The notes under the pieces: model-generated
The model's database searches: none
Told to the model about the DNA's origin: nothing
The model's input: the letters and a program-made list of their open reading frames with translations, nothing else
Origin: an uncultured Buttiauxella sp.
GTDB taxonomy: Bacteria > Pseudomonadota > Gammaproteobacteria > Enterobacterales > Enterobacteriaceae
Length of the DNA: 64,000 nucleotides
Assembly (NCBI GenBank): GCA_946480445.1
Contig: CAMLJN010000002.1
Span: forward strand, 186,001 to 250,000
Direction of reading: 5' to 3'
Program-made: the position numbers and the translations under genes
Part shown: one piece after another, positions 49,439 through 58,523 of the stretch
How positions within the stretch are numbered: position 1 is the stretch's first letter
Layout of the letters: each line of letters starts with the position of its first letter

Positions 49439-49451
49439 GCGATTTTATCGC
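49439..49451. promoter_or_regulatory. Probable OhrR operator before ohr
   Basis: GCGATTTTATCGC, a perfect palindrome (GCGAT-TTT-ATCGC) 29 bases before the ohr start, similar to the element in front of ohrR. Confidence 0.5.
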
Positions 49452-49479
49452 ACACATAAAAAAGTAAGGGGAACCTGCC

Positions 49480-49908
49480 ATGTCATTAGAAAAAGTTGTT
49501 TATACCGCAAAAGCAAAAGCGACCGGCGGCCGTGACGGCCGCGCGACCTCGTCCGACGGCGTTCTTGACGTCAAACTGGGCGTACCAAAAGAGATGGGCG
49601 GTGCGGGTGGTGAAGTGACAAACCCCGAGCAACTCTTTGCGGCAGGCTACTCTGCCTGCTTCCTGGGTGCCATGAAGTTTGTCGCCGCTCGCGATAAAAT
49701 CGCCATGCCAAAAGATGCCTTCATCGAAGGCGAAGTCGGTATCGGCCCGCTGCCGACCGGATTTGGTATTGAAGCGAAGCTGAATATTCATCTGCCAGAA
49801 ATGGACGCCGCGGAAGCCAAAAAGCTGGTTGATGCCGCCCATATCGTCTGCCCGTATTCCAACGCTACCCGCGGGAATATTGATGTTACGCTGAATATCA
49901 TTAATTAA
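49480..49908 (+). CDS. ohr: Organic hydroperoxide resistance protein Ohr
   Basis: Thiol peroxidase of the OsmC/Ohr family that reduces organic hydroperoxides using lipoylated proteins. 142 residues with the catalytic pair Cys60 ([10 protein letters not shown]) and Cys124 ([13 protein letters not shown]). The ribosome site (AAGGGGAA) is good. It follows ohrR, its likely repressor. Confidence 0.95.
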   Translation: MSLEKVVYTAKAKATGGRDGRATSSDGVLDVKLGVPKEMGGAGGEVTNPEQLFAAGYSACFLGAMKFVAARDKIAMPKDAFIEGEVGIGPLPTGFGIEAKLNIHLPEMDAAEAKKLVDAAHIVCPYSNATRGNIDVTLNIIN

Positions 49909-50041
49909 TGCTGACTGCCGGGGAAACCCGGCATTTTATCAACGGATTAAGAACTGTCTGAGCCTCGCTCCACGACAGCAAAGCGTTATACTCTGGTCTG
50001 GCTTCCCCTGCTCAGCAGGCTATCAATAAGAGTATGACAAC

Positions 50042-50548
50042 ATGAAAGCAAGCAATCGTATGGTATGCGCCCTGGCGCTGGCAACCGCCGCCTTCTCCAC
50101 ATCGGCGCTGGCCGCAAGCTGGCAGGATCAACTTTCCAGCGCGGCAAACGAACTGAGCAAAAGCAATACCGCCACCCCCAGCGGCACGCAAAGCGGCGGC
50201 CTCTCCCTCTCCTCCCTCACCAGCCTGCTTAACGGTGGCAACAAGGCGCTCAGCTCAAACAGCATGACTAACGCTGCGGGCGTGATGGAGTATTGCGCGA
50301 AGAACAAATTAGCCTCGGTCACCAGCACCGAGAACATCAAAAGTCAGCTGCTGAATAAACTGGGCGTGGAAGACAACACCAAAGCCGCCGAAAAACCTGA
50401 CTACAACCAGGGTCTGATGGGCCTGCTCAATACCGGAAAAGGTCAGCAGCTGGATCTGAACACTATCGGCAACTCGCCGCTGGCTGAAAAGGTGAAGACC
50501 AAAGCCTGCGACCTGGTGCTGAAACAGGCTGCTAACTACATTTCCTGA
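50042..50548 (+). CDS. yjjA: DUF2501 family protein YjjA
   Basis: 168 residues. A signal peptide ends at STSALA (about residue 24), so it is exported. The Ser/Gly/Thr-rich region 38-65 is followed by a conserved domain with two cysteines (VMEYCAKNKL and KTKACDLVL) that could form a disulfide. It matches YjjA, which in K-12 lies after dnaC. The function is unknown. Confidence 0.88.
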   Translation: MKASNRMVCALALATAAFSTSALAASWQDQLSSAANELSKSNTATPSGTQSGGLSLSSLTSLLNGGNKALSSNSMTNAAGVMEYCAKNKLASVTSTENIKSQLLNKLGVEDNTKAAEKPDYNQGLMGLLNTGKGQQLDLNTIGNSPLAEKVKTKACDLVLKQAANYIS

Positions 50549-50561
50549 TGCGTAATTAAGC

Positions 50562-50587
50562 CCCTGCCCTGCTATTTCAGGGCAGGG
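50562..50587. terminator. Terminator between yjjA and cdh
   Basis: CCCTGCCCTG and CAGGGCAGGG pair perfectly around CTATTT between two convergent genes. T runs are absent, so it may be weak or an mRNA end-stabilising hairpin. Confidence 0.55.
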
Positions 50588-50596
50588 CAGATCTCT

Positions 50597-51349
50597 TTAC
50601 TTCGCCATTGCACAGCTGTAGTCCAGCACCTCGCCTGCCGATCCCAGATTCAAATCAGTCAGCTTTAAGCGGTTAGCCAGCAGCAGCACCTCATCGTTAT
50701 CTAAAAAAGCTACCGCCACGCCATATTTCGCCATGTCATCCCCGCGCGGCTTAACGTAATCCTCCAGCAGGATAAAAGGCGACGTCGCCGCAAACGTTTT
50801 AGCCGGGATTTTCATCGCCAGATACTCATGACCTTTAAGCTTTGCCCCCAACGGCTGCCAGTTCGCGCCGATATGCGAAGCCTGCTGGGTCAGCGTCTGA
50901 TAAACATCCTGCCGCAGGCAGGCAAGATGAATATGCAGCTGATTCTGCGAGCGACCATAGCGGCCGTTAACTGCGAGGGACAAATAGCGATCTTCGAGGG
51001 GCGTATCCGACATCTGTTTTAACCGATCGCGTTCCTGCCAGGCGTAATAAAAGAAATTCGGCGTCCCTGTCTGTTGTAGCTCGGGGCTTTCAATACCGGT
51101 GATTTTCTCCGTCGGCATCACCAGCGTATGCAGCGGCCCCTTGGCATCTTTAAACACCACGTAACGCTTCTCTAAAGAGACCTTCAGACAAGGGGCAGGA
51201 TCCTGATGCTGTTGCTGATTCGGCACGCACTGCTGGCTGACAATATTCCACAGCGCATCGCTGTTCGAACGGAGATTTAATAGCCAGGCCGCGGCAACCA
51301 CGGCGAGGAGAATAAGCAGAAAAATAAACAGGCGAAGCGTCTTCTTCAT
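50597..51349 (-). CDS. cdh: CDP-diacylglycerol pyrophosphatase Cdh
   Basis: Membrane-anchored HIT-like hydrolase that cleaves CDP-diacylglycerol to CMP and phosphatidate. 250 residues (251 in E. coli). One N-terminal membrane helix (about 6-24) holds it in the inner membrane, and the catalytic histidine motif is QNQLHIHLACL. In K-12 cdh is elsewhere on the chromosome, so this is a different neighbourhood. Confidence 0.88.
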   Translation of the reverse strand: MKKTLRLFIFLLILLAVVAAAWLLNLRSNSDALWNIVSQQCVPNQQQHQDPAPCLKVSLEKRYVVFKDAKGPLHTLVMPTEKITGIESPELQQTGTPNFFYYAWQERDRLKQMSDTPLEDRYLSLAVNGRYGRSQNQLHIHLACLRQDVYQTLTQQASHIGANWQPLGAKLKGHEYLAMKIPAKTFAATSPFILLEDYVKPRGDDMAKYGVAVAFLDNDEVLLLANRLKLTDLNLGSAGEVLDYSCAMAK

Positions 51350-51379
51350 GAAAAAATATCCTTATGTTATCAACATTAT

Positions 51380-52309
51380 TTAGGTTAGCTTTCGCTGCTG
51401 CAACGCTTTAGCAATCAGCTGAAAGCCACTCTCAATCTGCGGCGGGAAAACCTGCTGGCTGCTGCGCATCAGCGCAACGGTGCGGCTCAGAGAGGGCTGC
51501 TGGAGGTGCACCACCACCAGCTCCTTATCCTGTAAATGCGTGGTGTACAGCTCGGGCAAGATAGCGACGGCCAGCCGCGAGCGAACCAATCCGTAAAGCG
51601 TTTCGATAAAATCGACCTGATAGCGCGCCGTGAGATTCAGACGCTGGCTTTCAGCCATGGCGGCTACCAGGCGGCTGATATTGCCCTTCGAGAAGACCGC
51701 AATATCGCGACGGGAGAGGTGCCGCCAGGGAATATGGCTCGAAGCAGCAAGCGCATCATCGCAATGCAGCACGGCCACAAAGGGATCGTCCTGTAGGGGA
51801 TAGATCTCAAGCGTCTCCGGAACGGAACTGTCCAGCGCACCGATGCCAAAATCCAGCTGCCCGTTTTCCAGCTGGGCGATCAGCGAGTCGTTCGTTTGAT
51901 CGTGAAATTCTATGCGCAGGCGCGGAAAATGCTGTGCCAGACGCTGCGGAATATCCGGGAACAGCAGGCTGCCCACCGAAGGCACGAGGCCAATACGCAG
52001 CGTACCGTCTCCTCCCTCATGCACAATGCGCTGCATATCATCAAATGAGCGCTGCGCGACATACAATACCCGCTCCGCATGGGGCAGTATCGCCGCCCCC
52101 AGATCCGTAAGCGTGACCGCCGAGGCGGTCCTGTTCACCAGCTTTCCGCCCAGTACAGACTCAATCTGCCGCAGCGCGCTGCTGAGCGCAGGCTGGCTGA
52201 TCGCCAGACGATTGGCGGTATCGGTAAAATGGCGCAGTTTTGCCAGGGTCACAAAATACTGGATCTGTTTTAAGGAGAGGGCGGGCAGTCGCTGCCAGGG
52301 TTCAGCCAT
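51380..52309 (-). CDS. LysR-type regulator divergent to adenine deaminase
   Basis: 309 residues from ATG at 52309 (MAEPWQRLPALSLKQIQYF); a much longer in-frame opening would run into the divergent ade gene and is rejected. HTH FTDTANRLAISQPALSSALRQIE (about 30-52), then a LysR substrate domain ending GFQLIAKALQQRKLT. Likely controls the ade-permease pair 136 bases away; the effector may be a purine, but that is inference. Confidence 0.85.
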   Translation of the reverse strand: MAEPWQRLPALSLKQIQYFVTLAKLRHFTDTANRLAISQPALSSALRQIESVLGGKLVNRTASAVTLTDLGAAILPHAERVLYVAQRSFDDMQRIVHEGGDGTLRIGLVPSVGSLLFPDIPQRLAQHFPRLRIEFHDQTNDSLIAQLENGQLDFGIGALDSSVPETLEIYPLQDDPFVAVLHCDDALAASSHIPWRHLSRRDIAVFSKGNISRLVAAMAESQRLNLTARYQVDFIETLYGLVRSRLAVAILPELYTTHLQDKELVVVHLQQPSLSRTVALMRSSQQVFPPQIESGFQLIAKALQQRKLT

Positions 52310-52331
52310 TGTCGTGTCAGGTTTCGCAAGG

Positions 52332-52373
52332 TAAACGTTTGCTACAGGATAAACGTTTCTTATCGGCCGATAA
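52332..52373. promoter_or_regulatory. Candidate LysR-type binding sites
   Basis: Between lysR and ade: TAAACGTTT twice (52332-52340 and 52350-52358, 18 bases apart) and the perfect 14-base palindrome TTATCGGCCGATAA at 52360-52373, which fits the T-N11-A rule of LysR sites. Confidence 0.5.
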
Positions 52374-52445
52374 ATTAAATCATCTGGGAAATTCCCCCCG
52401 GCCTGGAGTAGCCTGCCACTCTTTTCCCTGCCGGACAGTAAAAAG

Positions 52446-54242
52446 ATGAACTCAAGTGTGCTTGCGGACACGCGCCGCCGGGCGGTTAAAGCTGCGTTGG
52501 GCGAAGAGCCTTTTGACCTGCTGCTGACCAATGCCAACCTGATCGATATGGCAACGGGCGAGGTTCGCCTGGTTGATGTCGGTATCGTCGGTTCGCTTAT
52601 TGCCAGCGTCCATCCCTGCGGAACCTGGTCACAGGCCGCACAAACGCACGATCTGGCTGGCGCCTGGTTAACACCGGGCCTTATCGACACCCACGTTCAC
52701 GTTGAAAGTTCTCACCTGCCGCCTGCCCGCTACGCGGAAATCGTGGTGGCGCAGGGTACCACCACCATCTTCTGGGATCCGCATGAGCTGGCGAACGTGC
52801 TGGGCGTGGAAGGTGTGCGCTACGCCGTAGAAGCGAGCCGCGACCTGCCGCTGCGTGTGATCTGCGCAGCCCCTTCAAGCGTCCCCTCGACGCCGGGTCT
52901 GGAAATGTCCGGCGCGGATTTTGCGGGCAAAGAGATGGAAACCATGCTTGCCTGGCCGGAAGTGGCAGGTGTGGCAGAAGTGATGGATATGCACGGCGTG
53001 CTCAATGGCAGCGAGCGCATGCTGGAAATTCTTAATGCCGGACTGAACAGCGGCAAACTTATCGAAGGCCACGCGCGCGGCCTGAGCGGTGCGCAACTTC
53101 AGGCTTACCTTGCCGCAGGCGTCACCTCCGATCATGAGCTGACCTCCGCAAACGATGCCCTGGAGAAACTGCGGGCCGGGCTGACCATCGAAATTCGCGG
53201 CTCCCACCCGTACCTGCTGCCGGAGATCGTCGCAGCGCTGAACGCCCTGCCCCATCTCTCCTCCCAGGTTACGGTCTGCACCGACGATGTGCCGCCGGAT
53301 ATGCTGCTGGCCAAGGGCGGGATCGTCGCCCTGTTAAACCTGCTTATCGAGCACGGCATGAAGGCGACGGATGCGCTTCGGCTGGCCACGCTTAACGCCG
53401 CAATCCGCCTGCAACGCAACGATCTGGGGCTGATCGCCGCCGGACGTACGGCCGATCTTGTTGTGTTCGATTCTCTGGAAAAACTCCAGGCCAAAGCCGT
53501 GTACGTTGCGGGCCAGCATATTGCGCAAAATGGCAGGTTGCTCAAACCTGTCAATGCCCCCGACGTATTGCCTCCGCGCGATACCGTGCGTTTAAAACCG
53601 CTAAAACCGGAAGATTTTATTCTCACCGCCCCTGTCACTCACGGCACCGCCACGCTGCGGCATATCAAGGGCGCGCGCTTTACCCAGTGGAACGAAACCA
53701 CCGCAGCAGTCCGCGACGGCCAGGTACAAATTCCCGACGGGTTCAGCCTGATTTGGGTCCAGCATCGCCACGGTCGCCACGAGGCCAAACCTCAGCTTGC
53801 GCTGCTGGAGGGCTGGGGAGAACTGCGCGGCGCGATTGCCACAACCTATTCTCACGACTCTCATAATCTGGTAGTGCTGGGCCGCGATCCGCAGGATATG
53901 GCGCTGGCTGCGAACACTTTAATCGCCAGCGGCGGCGGCATGGCCCTGAGCCAGAACGGCAAAATCCTCGCCCATGTAGCCATGCCCATCGCCGGTATGC
54001 TTTCCGATTTGCCCGCAGACGAGCTTGCCGGACAGTTCCACCAGCTTCGGGAGCTGAGCAATAAAGTAGCCGACTGGGAGCCGCCGTATCGCGTTTTTAA
54101 AGCCATAGAAGGCACCTGCCTTGCGTGTAACGCCGGACCACATCTGACCGATCTGGGCCTGACGGATGGCACCACGCGCCAGATTGTCGACCCGCTTATC
54201 GCCTGCCAGGAACTGGCGGCAGCATCCAACACACAACAATAA
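52446..54242 (+). CDS. Adenine deaminase
   Basis: Amidohydrolase-superfamily enzyme converting adenine to hypoxanthine and ammonia. 598 residues. Metal-binding motifs are visible: LIDTHVHVESSHLP, WDPHELANV, GHARGLSG and the Asp in VCTDDVPPDM; the C-terminal domain has TYSHDSHNLVVLGRD and GGGMALSQNG, as in Ade. It is divergent enough from E. coli Ade that a related substrate is possible. It is followed by a purine permease 23 bases on. Confidence 0.88.
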   Translation: MNSSVLADTRRRAVKAALGEEPFDLLLTNANLIDMATGEVRLVDVGIVGSLIASVHPCGTWSQAAQTHDLAGAWLTPGLIDTHVHVESSHLPPARYAEIVVAQGTTTIFWDPHELANVLGVEGVRYAVEASRDLPLRVICAAPSSVPSTPGLEMSGADFAGKEMETMLAWPEVAGVAEVMDMHGVLNGSERMLEILNAGLNSGKLIEGHARGLSGAQLQAYLAAGVTSDHELTSANDALEKLRAGLTIEIRGSHPYLLPEIVAALNALPHLSSQVTVCTDDVPPDMLLAKGGIVALLNLLIEHGMKATDALRLATLNAAIRLQRNDLGLIAAGRTADLVVFDSLEKLQAKAVYVAGQHIAQNGRLLKPVNAPDVLPPRDTVRLKPLKPEDFILTAPVTHGTATLRHIKGARFTQWNETTAAVRDGQVQIPDGFSLIWVQHRHGRHEAKPQLALLEGWGELRGAIATTYSHDSHNLVVLGRDPQDMALAANTLIASGGGMALSQNGKILAHVAMPIAGMLSDLPADELAGQFHQLRELSNKVADWEPPYRVFKAIEGTCLACNAGPHLTDLGLTDGTTRQIVDPLIACQELAAASNTQQ

Positions 54243-54265
54243 GATAGCAAAGGAGAGCCACAAAA

Positions 54266-55609
54266 ATGGCCGAGAACTCAGTAAATCGGGCGACTTCCGC
54301 AGGCTGGCTGGAGCGCCGTTTCCAGCTACGCGCCCGACAAAGCAAAGTGAAAACCGAATGCCTGGCCGGGGTGACGGGGTTTCTTGCCGCCGCCTATCTG
54401 CTGGTGGTGATCCCGGGCCTGCTGGCCGTCGGCGGCATGGATAAAGGCGCCGCCACAACGGGCACGATTCTGGTGTTTGTAGCGGGCACTATGCTGATGG
54501 CGTTTTACGGCAACCTGCCGTTTATCGTCGGGCCTGGCATCGGCGGTTCGGTGCTGGTGGGCGTTACGCTTGCCGGCAGCGAAGGCATTGGCTGGGAGAC
54601 GGGCCTGGGCATCGCCTGCTGGTCAGGCATTCTCTTTTTTGCCCTTACCCGGCTTGGCCTGCGCGAGGTCGTAACACGCTCGGTGCCGCAGTCCATCAAG
54701 CTGGGGCTGACGGCCTCCATCGGGCTGTTCGTGGCCATACTGGGCTTTCGAAACGCCGGACTGGTACTGGCAAATGCCAAAACCAACGCGCTGATGATGG
54801 GCGATTTTACCGCGCCCGGTGCGCTGGTGGCGCTGTGCGGATTATTCCTCGCTATCGCCTTGCAGGCCCGCCGCATTCCGGGAGCCATTCTCTGGGCCAT
54901 CCTGTTTGCCACTCTGGTCGGCATTCCCTTTGGCGTGACGCATTTGCCTGAAAGCCTTATCGCTATGCCACATTCGCTTGCACCTGTGCTGGGCCATGTG
55001 GATATGATCGGCGCGCTGAATATTGTCTTCCTGCCCTATCTGTTTGTGTTCTTTGCCTCGGAGTTTTTCTCCACCATGGGCACCACGCTTGCCGTAGGCG
55101 GCGAAGCAGGCCTGCTGGATGAAGAGGGCAATATGCAGCACATCAACCGCCCGTTTATGGTCGATTCTATTGCGGCGGCACTCGGCCCCTGGGTTGGGAT
55201 CCCGGCGGCGACCGCGCTGATCGAATCCTCCGCCGCGGCAGAAGCCGGTGGGAAAACGGGCCTGACAGCGTTAGCCGCAGCGATCATGTTCCTGCTGATG
55301 CTGCTGTTCACTCCTGTCGCCCTGATGATCCCGAAAGAGGCGACCGCGCCTGCGCTGATCCTCATCGGCCTGAATATGTTCAGCGGGCTGCGCAAAGTGG
55401 ATCTGGCCAACTTCACCGACGGCCTGCCGGTCCTGATGATGGTCATGATCACCCTGATCGCCAACAGCTTCGGCACCGGTATCGCGGGCGGTCTGCTGTT
55501 CTATATCATCATTAAGGCGATCGCCGGGAAGTGGCGTGAGATCCCCGTGGGGTTGTATCTGCTGGCGATCCCACTGGTTTACTATTTTGCGACGCTGGTA
55601 AGACACTGA
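54266..55609 (+). CDS. NCS2-family purine permease (AzgA/GhxP type)
   Basis: Inner-membrane proton symporter, 447 residues, of the group that carries adenine, guanine and hypoxanthine. Family features: GVTGFLAAAYLLVV near the start, NLPFIVGPGIGGSVL, FVFFASEFFSTMGTTLAVG and ATALIESSAAAEAGGKTGLTA. About 12 to 14 membrane segments. With ade it forms a purine import and deamination unit. Confidence 0.88.
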   Translation: MAENSVNRATSAGWLERRFQLRARQSKVKTECLAGVTGFLAAAYLLVVIPGLLAVGGMDKGAATTGTILVFVAGTMLMAFYGNLPFIVGPGIGGSVLVGVTLAGSEGIGWETGLGIACWSGILFFALTRLGLREVVTRSVPQSIKLGLTASIGLFVAILGFRNAGLVLANAKTNALMMGDFTAPGALVALCGLFLAIALQARRIPGAILWAILFATLVGIPFGVTHLPESLIAMPHSLAPVLGHVDMIGALNIVFLPYLFVFFASEFFSTMGTTLAVGGEAGLLDEEGNMQHINRPFMVDSIAAALGPWVGIPAATALIESSAAAEAGGKTGLTALAAAIMFLLMLLFTPVALMIPKEATAPALILIGLNMFSGLRKVDLANFTDGLPVLMMVMITLIANSFGTGIAGGLLFYIIIKAIAGKWREIPVGLYLLAIPLVYYFATLVRH

Positions 55610-55703
55610 CCGTTTCGTCAGGCTTGATTTCGCACTCGGGCGCGGCGGCTAATTTAACGGACAGCGCGCCCTGAATAACATAAAGAAAGGGTTGCCAGGA
55701 CAT
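55512..55703 (-). CDS. Small frame of unknown function antisense to the permease end
   Basis: 63 codons starting MSWQPFLYVIQGALSVKL behind a very strong ribosome site (GGGAGGTGAAT). The last 98 bases are antisense to the permease gene and the end of the protein is low-complexity (Ser, Pro, Thr, Arg). It may be the start of a gene whose rest was lost when the permease was joined here. No family recognised. Confidence 0.3.
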   Translation of the reverse strand: MSWQPFLYVIQGALSVKLAAAPECEIKPDETVSVLPASQNSKPVGSPADTTPRGSHATSRRSP

Positions 55704-55712
55704 ATTCACCTC

Positions 55713-55748
55713 CCACGGCGTTTCCTCTGAGTATAGAAAACGCCGTGG
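55713..55748. other. Perfect hairpin next to the small frame
   Basis: CCACGGCGTTT and AAACGCCGTGG pair around a loop of about 14 bases, directly upstream of the strong ribosome site of the small minus-strand frame. It could act as a terminator or as a leader structure. Confidence 0.45.
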
Positions 55749-55764
55749 CGACAACCTTAGGCTG

Positions 55765-55797
55765 AAAGTCTTAGTGAGGAACTAAGCTAAGACTTTT
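55765..55797 (+). terminator. Probable terminator of ade-permease
   Basis: AAAGTCTTAG and CTAAGACTTT pair perfectly around a 12-base loop and end in TTTT on the plus strand. It lies between the permease and the convergent M20 gene. Confidence 0.6.
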
Positions 55798-55835
55798 ACG
55801 ACGGGTGGCACAAGCGCCTGTTCGCGCCTGCAATA

Positions 55836-57002
55836 CTATTGCAAAAATGCCTCCGTCAGCTTTACCCAGTAAGTCGCGCCGGTAGAAATGCAGGCGTCAT
55901 TGAACTGGTAAAGCGGATGATGCACTGAATAATCATCCTTGCCCGTCGCCGTTCCCAGCCAGATATAGCAGCCGGGAACTTCTTCGAGCATAAAGGAAAA
56001 ATCTTCGCTACCCATCATGCTTTTGACCTGCTGCGGGTCGGCAACTTTAGCCTCGCCGAACGCCTCGCGGGCCACCTGAAGCGCAAACTCGGTCTGCACC
56101 GGATCGTTGATCGTGACCGGATAGCCAAAATCGACTTCTATAGACGCCTTAACGCCAAAGCTTTCCGCCTGGGCGTGTACCAGCGTCTTAATACGCTGCT
56201 TTACCGCTTCACGCACTTCAGGTTTGAAGGTGCGCATATTCAGCTTCAGCACCGCGCTGTGCGGAATAATATTATGCGTAGTGCCGCTTTGCAGGCTGCC
56301 CACCGTCACCACGGCGGCATCCTGCGGATCGACATTGCGCGACACAATGGTTTGCAGCGCCATAACAATAGATGCGCCCGCCACGGTAGGGTCTATACAG
56401 TGTTCGGGCATAGAGCCATGTCCACCTTTGCCTTCCAGCGTAATCGTCATGCTGTCAGAGGAGGCCATCAGCGCGCCGGGTTTCGTCACGATCTGCCCGG
56501 CTGCGATCAGCGGGAAGTTATGCAGACCAAAAATAGCGTCGCAGGGGAACCGCTTAAACAGCCCGTCGTCGATCATGCGTTTTGCACCGCCGATCGACTC
56601 TTCAGAAGGCTGAAAGATCAGGTGCAGCGTACCGCTGAACGGACGATGCTCAGCCAGATAACGCGCCGCTGACAGCAGGATGGCACAGTGTCCGTCGTGG
56701 CCGCAGGCATGCATTTTTCCTGCGACCTCGCTCGCCCAGGGTAGCCCGGTTTGCTCCTGCATGGGCAGCGCATCCATATCGGCACGGATGCCCAGACGCT
56801 TGCCACCGCTGCCCACCCTGAGCGTGCCGACCACGCCGGTGCCACCCAGCCCACGATGCACTTCGTAGCCCCATGCCGTTAACAGCCCGGCAATGCGGTC
56901 GCTGGTACGAAACTCTTCGAATCCCAGCTCGGGGTGTTGATGAAAATCGCGACGAATAGCAATCATCTCGTCTTCATGGTCGAGGATTTCTTTAATCAGC
57001 AT
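55836..57002 (-). CDS. M20-family amidohydrolase (hippurate hydrolase/aminoacylase type)
   Basis: Zinc-dependent peptidase family M20D enzyme of 388 residues that would release acyl groups from N-acyl amino acids. Signature motifs: MHACGHDGHCAILL, the catalytic Glu in FQPSEESIGGAKRMI, and the dimerisation domain from about 180 to 290 with GKGGHGSMPEHCIDP. It is 11 bases after the MHS transporter gene, so the two form an operon for uptake and cleavage of one substrate, not identifiable by sequence. Confidence 0.87.
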   Translation of the reverse strand: MLIKEILDHEDEMIAIRRDFHQHPELGFEEFRTSDRIAGLLTAWGYEVHRGLGGTGVVGTLRVGSGGKRLGIRADMDALPMQEQTGLPWASEVAGKMHACGHDGHCAILLSAARYLAEHRPFSGTLHLIFQPSEESIGGAKRMIDDGLFKRFPCDAIFGLHNFPLIAAGQIVTKPGALMASSDSMTITLEGKGGHGSMPEHCIDPTVAGASIVMALQTIVSRNVDPQDAAVVTVGSLQSGTTHNIIPHSAVLKLNMRTFKPEVREAVKQRIKTLVHAQAESFGVKASIEVDFGYPVTINDPVQTEFALQVAREAFGEAKVADPQQVKSMMGSEDFSFMLEEVPGCYIWLGTATGKDDYSVHHPLYQFNDACISTGATYWVKLTEAFLQ

Positions 57003-57013
57003 AGGGTTTCCTT

Positions 57014-58347
57014 TTAGTCATCGGATACGTTCTCGCGCCAGGCGAGCAGCGCTGCCAGCGAAACCGCCGAGCAAAACATCATGTACCAGGCCGGGGCCAT
57101 CGGCTCGCCGGTCACTTTCAGCAGCCAGGTCACGTTAAACTGGGCAAAACCGCCAAACAGCGTAACGCCTATGGCGTAAACCAAAGCCATACCGGATGCG
57201 CGAACCTGTTTCGGGAAGGCTTCAAGCACCAGCAGAAAGAACGCCACAGCGCTGATGCTGGCAAGCACCTGATCGACAGCAATCAGCGCAATCGTCACGA
57301 TCAGCGGCAAGCCATACAGTATAGAAGCGAAGATCGGCCAGATCAGTGCAAAAGAGGCGATTGAGCAGCCCAGCAGGATCGGCTTGCGACTGGGCAAACT
57401 ATCGGCAAACCTGCCGGCAAAAAAAGCACCAGCAGCGTGAGCGTGGCAGCGGTCAGGCTTACCCAATAGGAAGTGCTGGCCGGCATATGCAGCGTGTTGA
57501 CCATATACGCGGGCATGTAATAGATGATGATGTAAAACGTCGTGGTCGTTTTGACCGTCAGTAAAATCCCCAGCAGCAGCGCTCGGCGATGCTGACGCCA
57601 GAGCGTCAGTGCGGGGTTAGCATGGGCTGTAGCGGGCGATACGCTGTGCGTTTCCGGCAGCTGGCGGCGGATATACAGACCAATAGGCATGATCGCCAGA
57701 CCAAGAATAAATGGCACCCGCCAGCCCCAGCCGTACAGCGCTTCTTCGCTCAAATAGTGGCTCAGCCCCGCGCCCATTGCCGCGCCTAACAGCGCAGCCC
57801 CTCCCTGGCTGGTCATTTGCCAGCTGACGCGGACGCCGCGACTTGATTTACCGCCAGCTTCCATCAGCCAGCTTGTGGCGGCACCGATCTCCCCTCCGGC
57901 GGAAAAGCCCTGGAGCAATCGCCCGGCGATGAGCACGACGGGAGCAAGTATCCCCGCCTGATCGTAGGTTGGAGCAAAAGCCACCATCATCACCCCCAAG
58001 GACATCAGGCCAAGGATCAGCGTCATCGCGGCCTTGCGACCGTGGCGATCGGCATAATGCCCCAGAACCAGGCTACCCAACGGGCGCATCACAAAGCCCA
58101 CACCAAACGTCGCGACGGCAAGCAGCAGCGACACATAATCGTTGCTGGCCGGGAAAAAGAGATGGCCAATAATCACCGAGAAAAAGCTGTAAACGGCAAA
58201 GTCATAGATTTCCAGACCGTTACCCAGGGTCACAGCCACCAGAGACTTAACGCTGGTATGCTCCTCCGGAGCGGAGTGGGAATCCGGCGCAAGCGGTGGC
58301 GCGGTGAGTTCAACCGGGGCCGGGGCAAAGCTGACGGACTCTTTCAT
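57014..58347 (-). pseudogene. MHS-family metabolite:proton symporter, frameshifted
   Basis: Major facilitator of the MHS group (like citrate, shikimate and proline-betaine carriers): GFVMRPLGSLVLGHYADRHG and GRLLQGFSAGGEIGAA are the family signatures. The frame from ATG at 58347 (good ribosome site AGGA) is sound for about 310 residues, to the segment LLVLF. There the minus strand has seven T (57419-57425) where eight would keep the frame (LFFAGRFADSLPSRKP). The last four helices continue in the other frame to 57014. One base repairs it to about 444 residues. True loss, phase variation or a sequencing slip are all possible. Confidence 0.85.
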
Positions 58348-58382
58348 GCTCACTTCCTTTTTGTTACGCAGATGTAAACAAC

Positions 58383-58393
58383 GGGGGGGGGGG
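58383..58393. repeat. Poly-G tract of 11 in the lysR-MHS intergenic region
   Basis: Eleven G in a row on the plus strand, 36 bases before the MHS transporter start and 130 before the lysR start. In the MHS direction it lies where a promoter spacer or the 5' leader would be. Tracts this long are prone to slippage. Confidence 0.9.
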
Positions 58394-58523
58394 CGGAAAA
58401 GTCACTATCTGCATAAAAAAAGAACATCGCAATCATAAAAATTCATTATGCCTTTGGTTATCAAATTTGTATTTTAAGAGTGCAAATTTTGCACCATCGC
58501 GAGGCAAGGGGCGGGAAATCAAT

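Noticed and set aside
52310-52690. A 436-residue LysR protein
   Set aside because: The first 127 codons overlap the divergent ade gene and are unlike LysR; ATG at 52309 gives the usual length.
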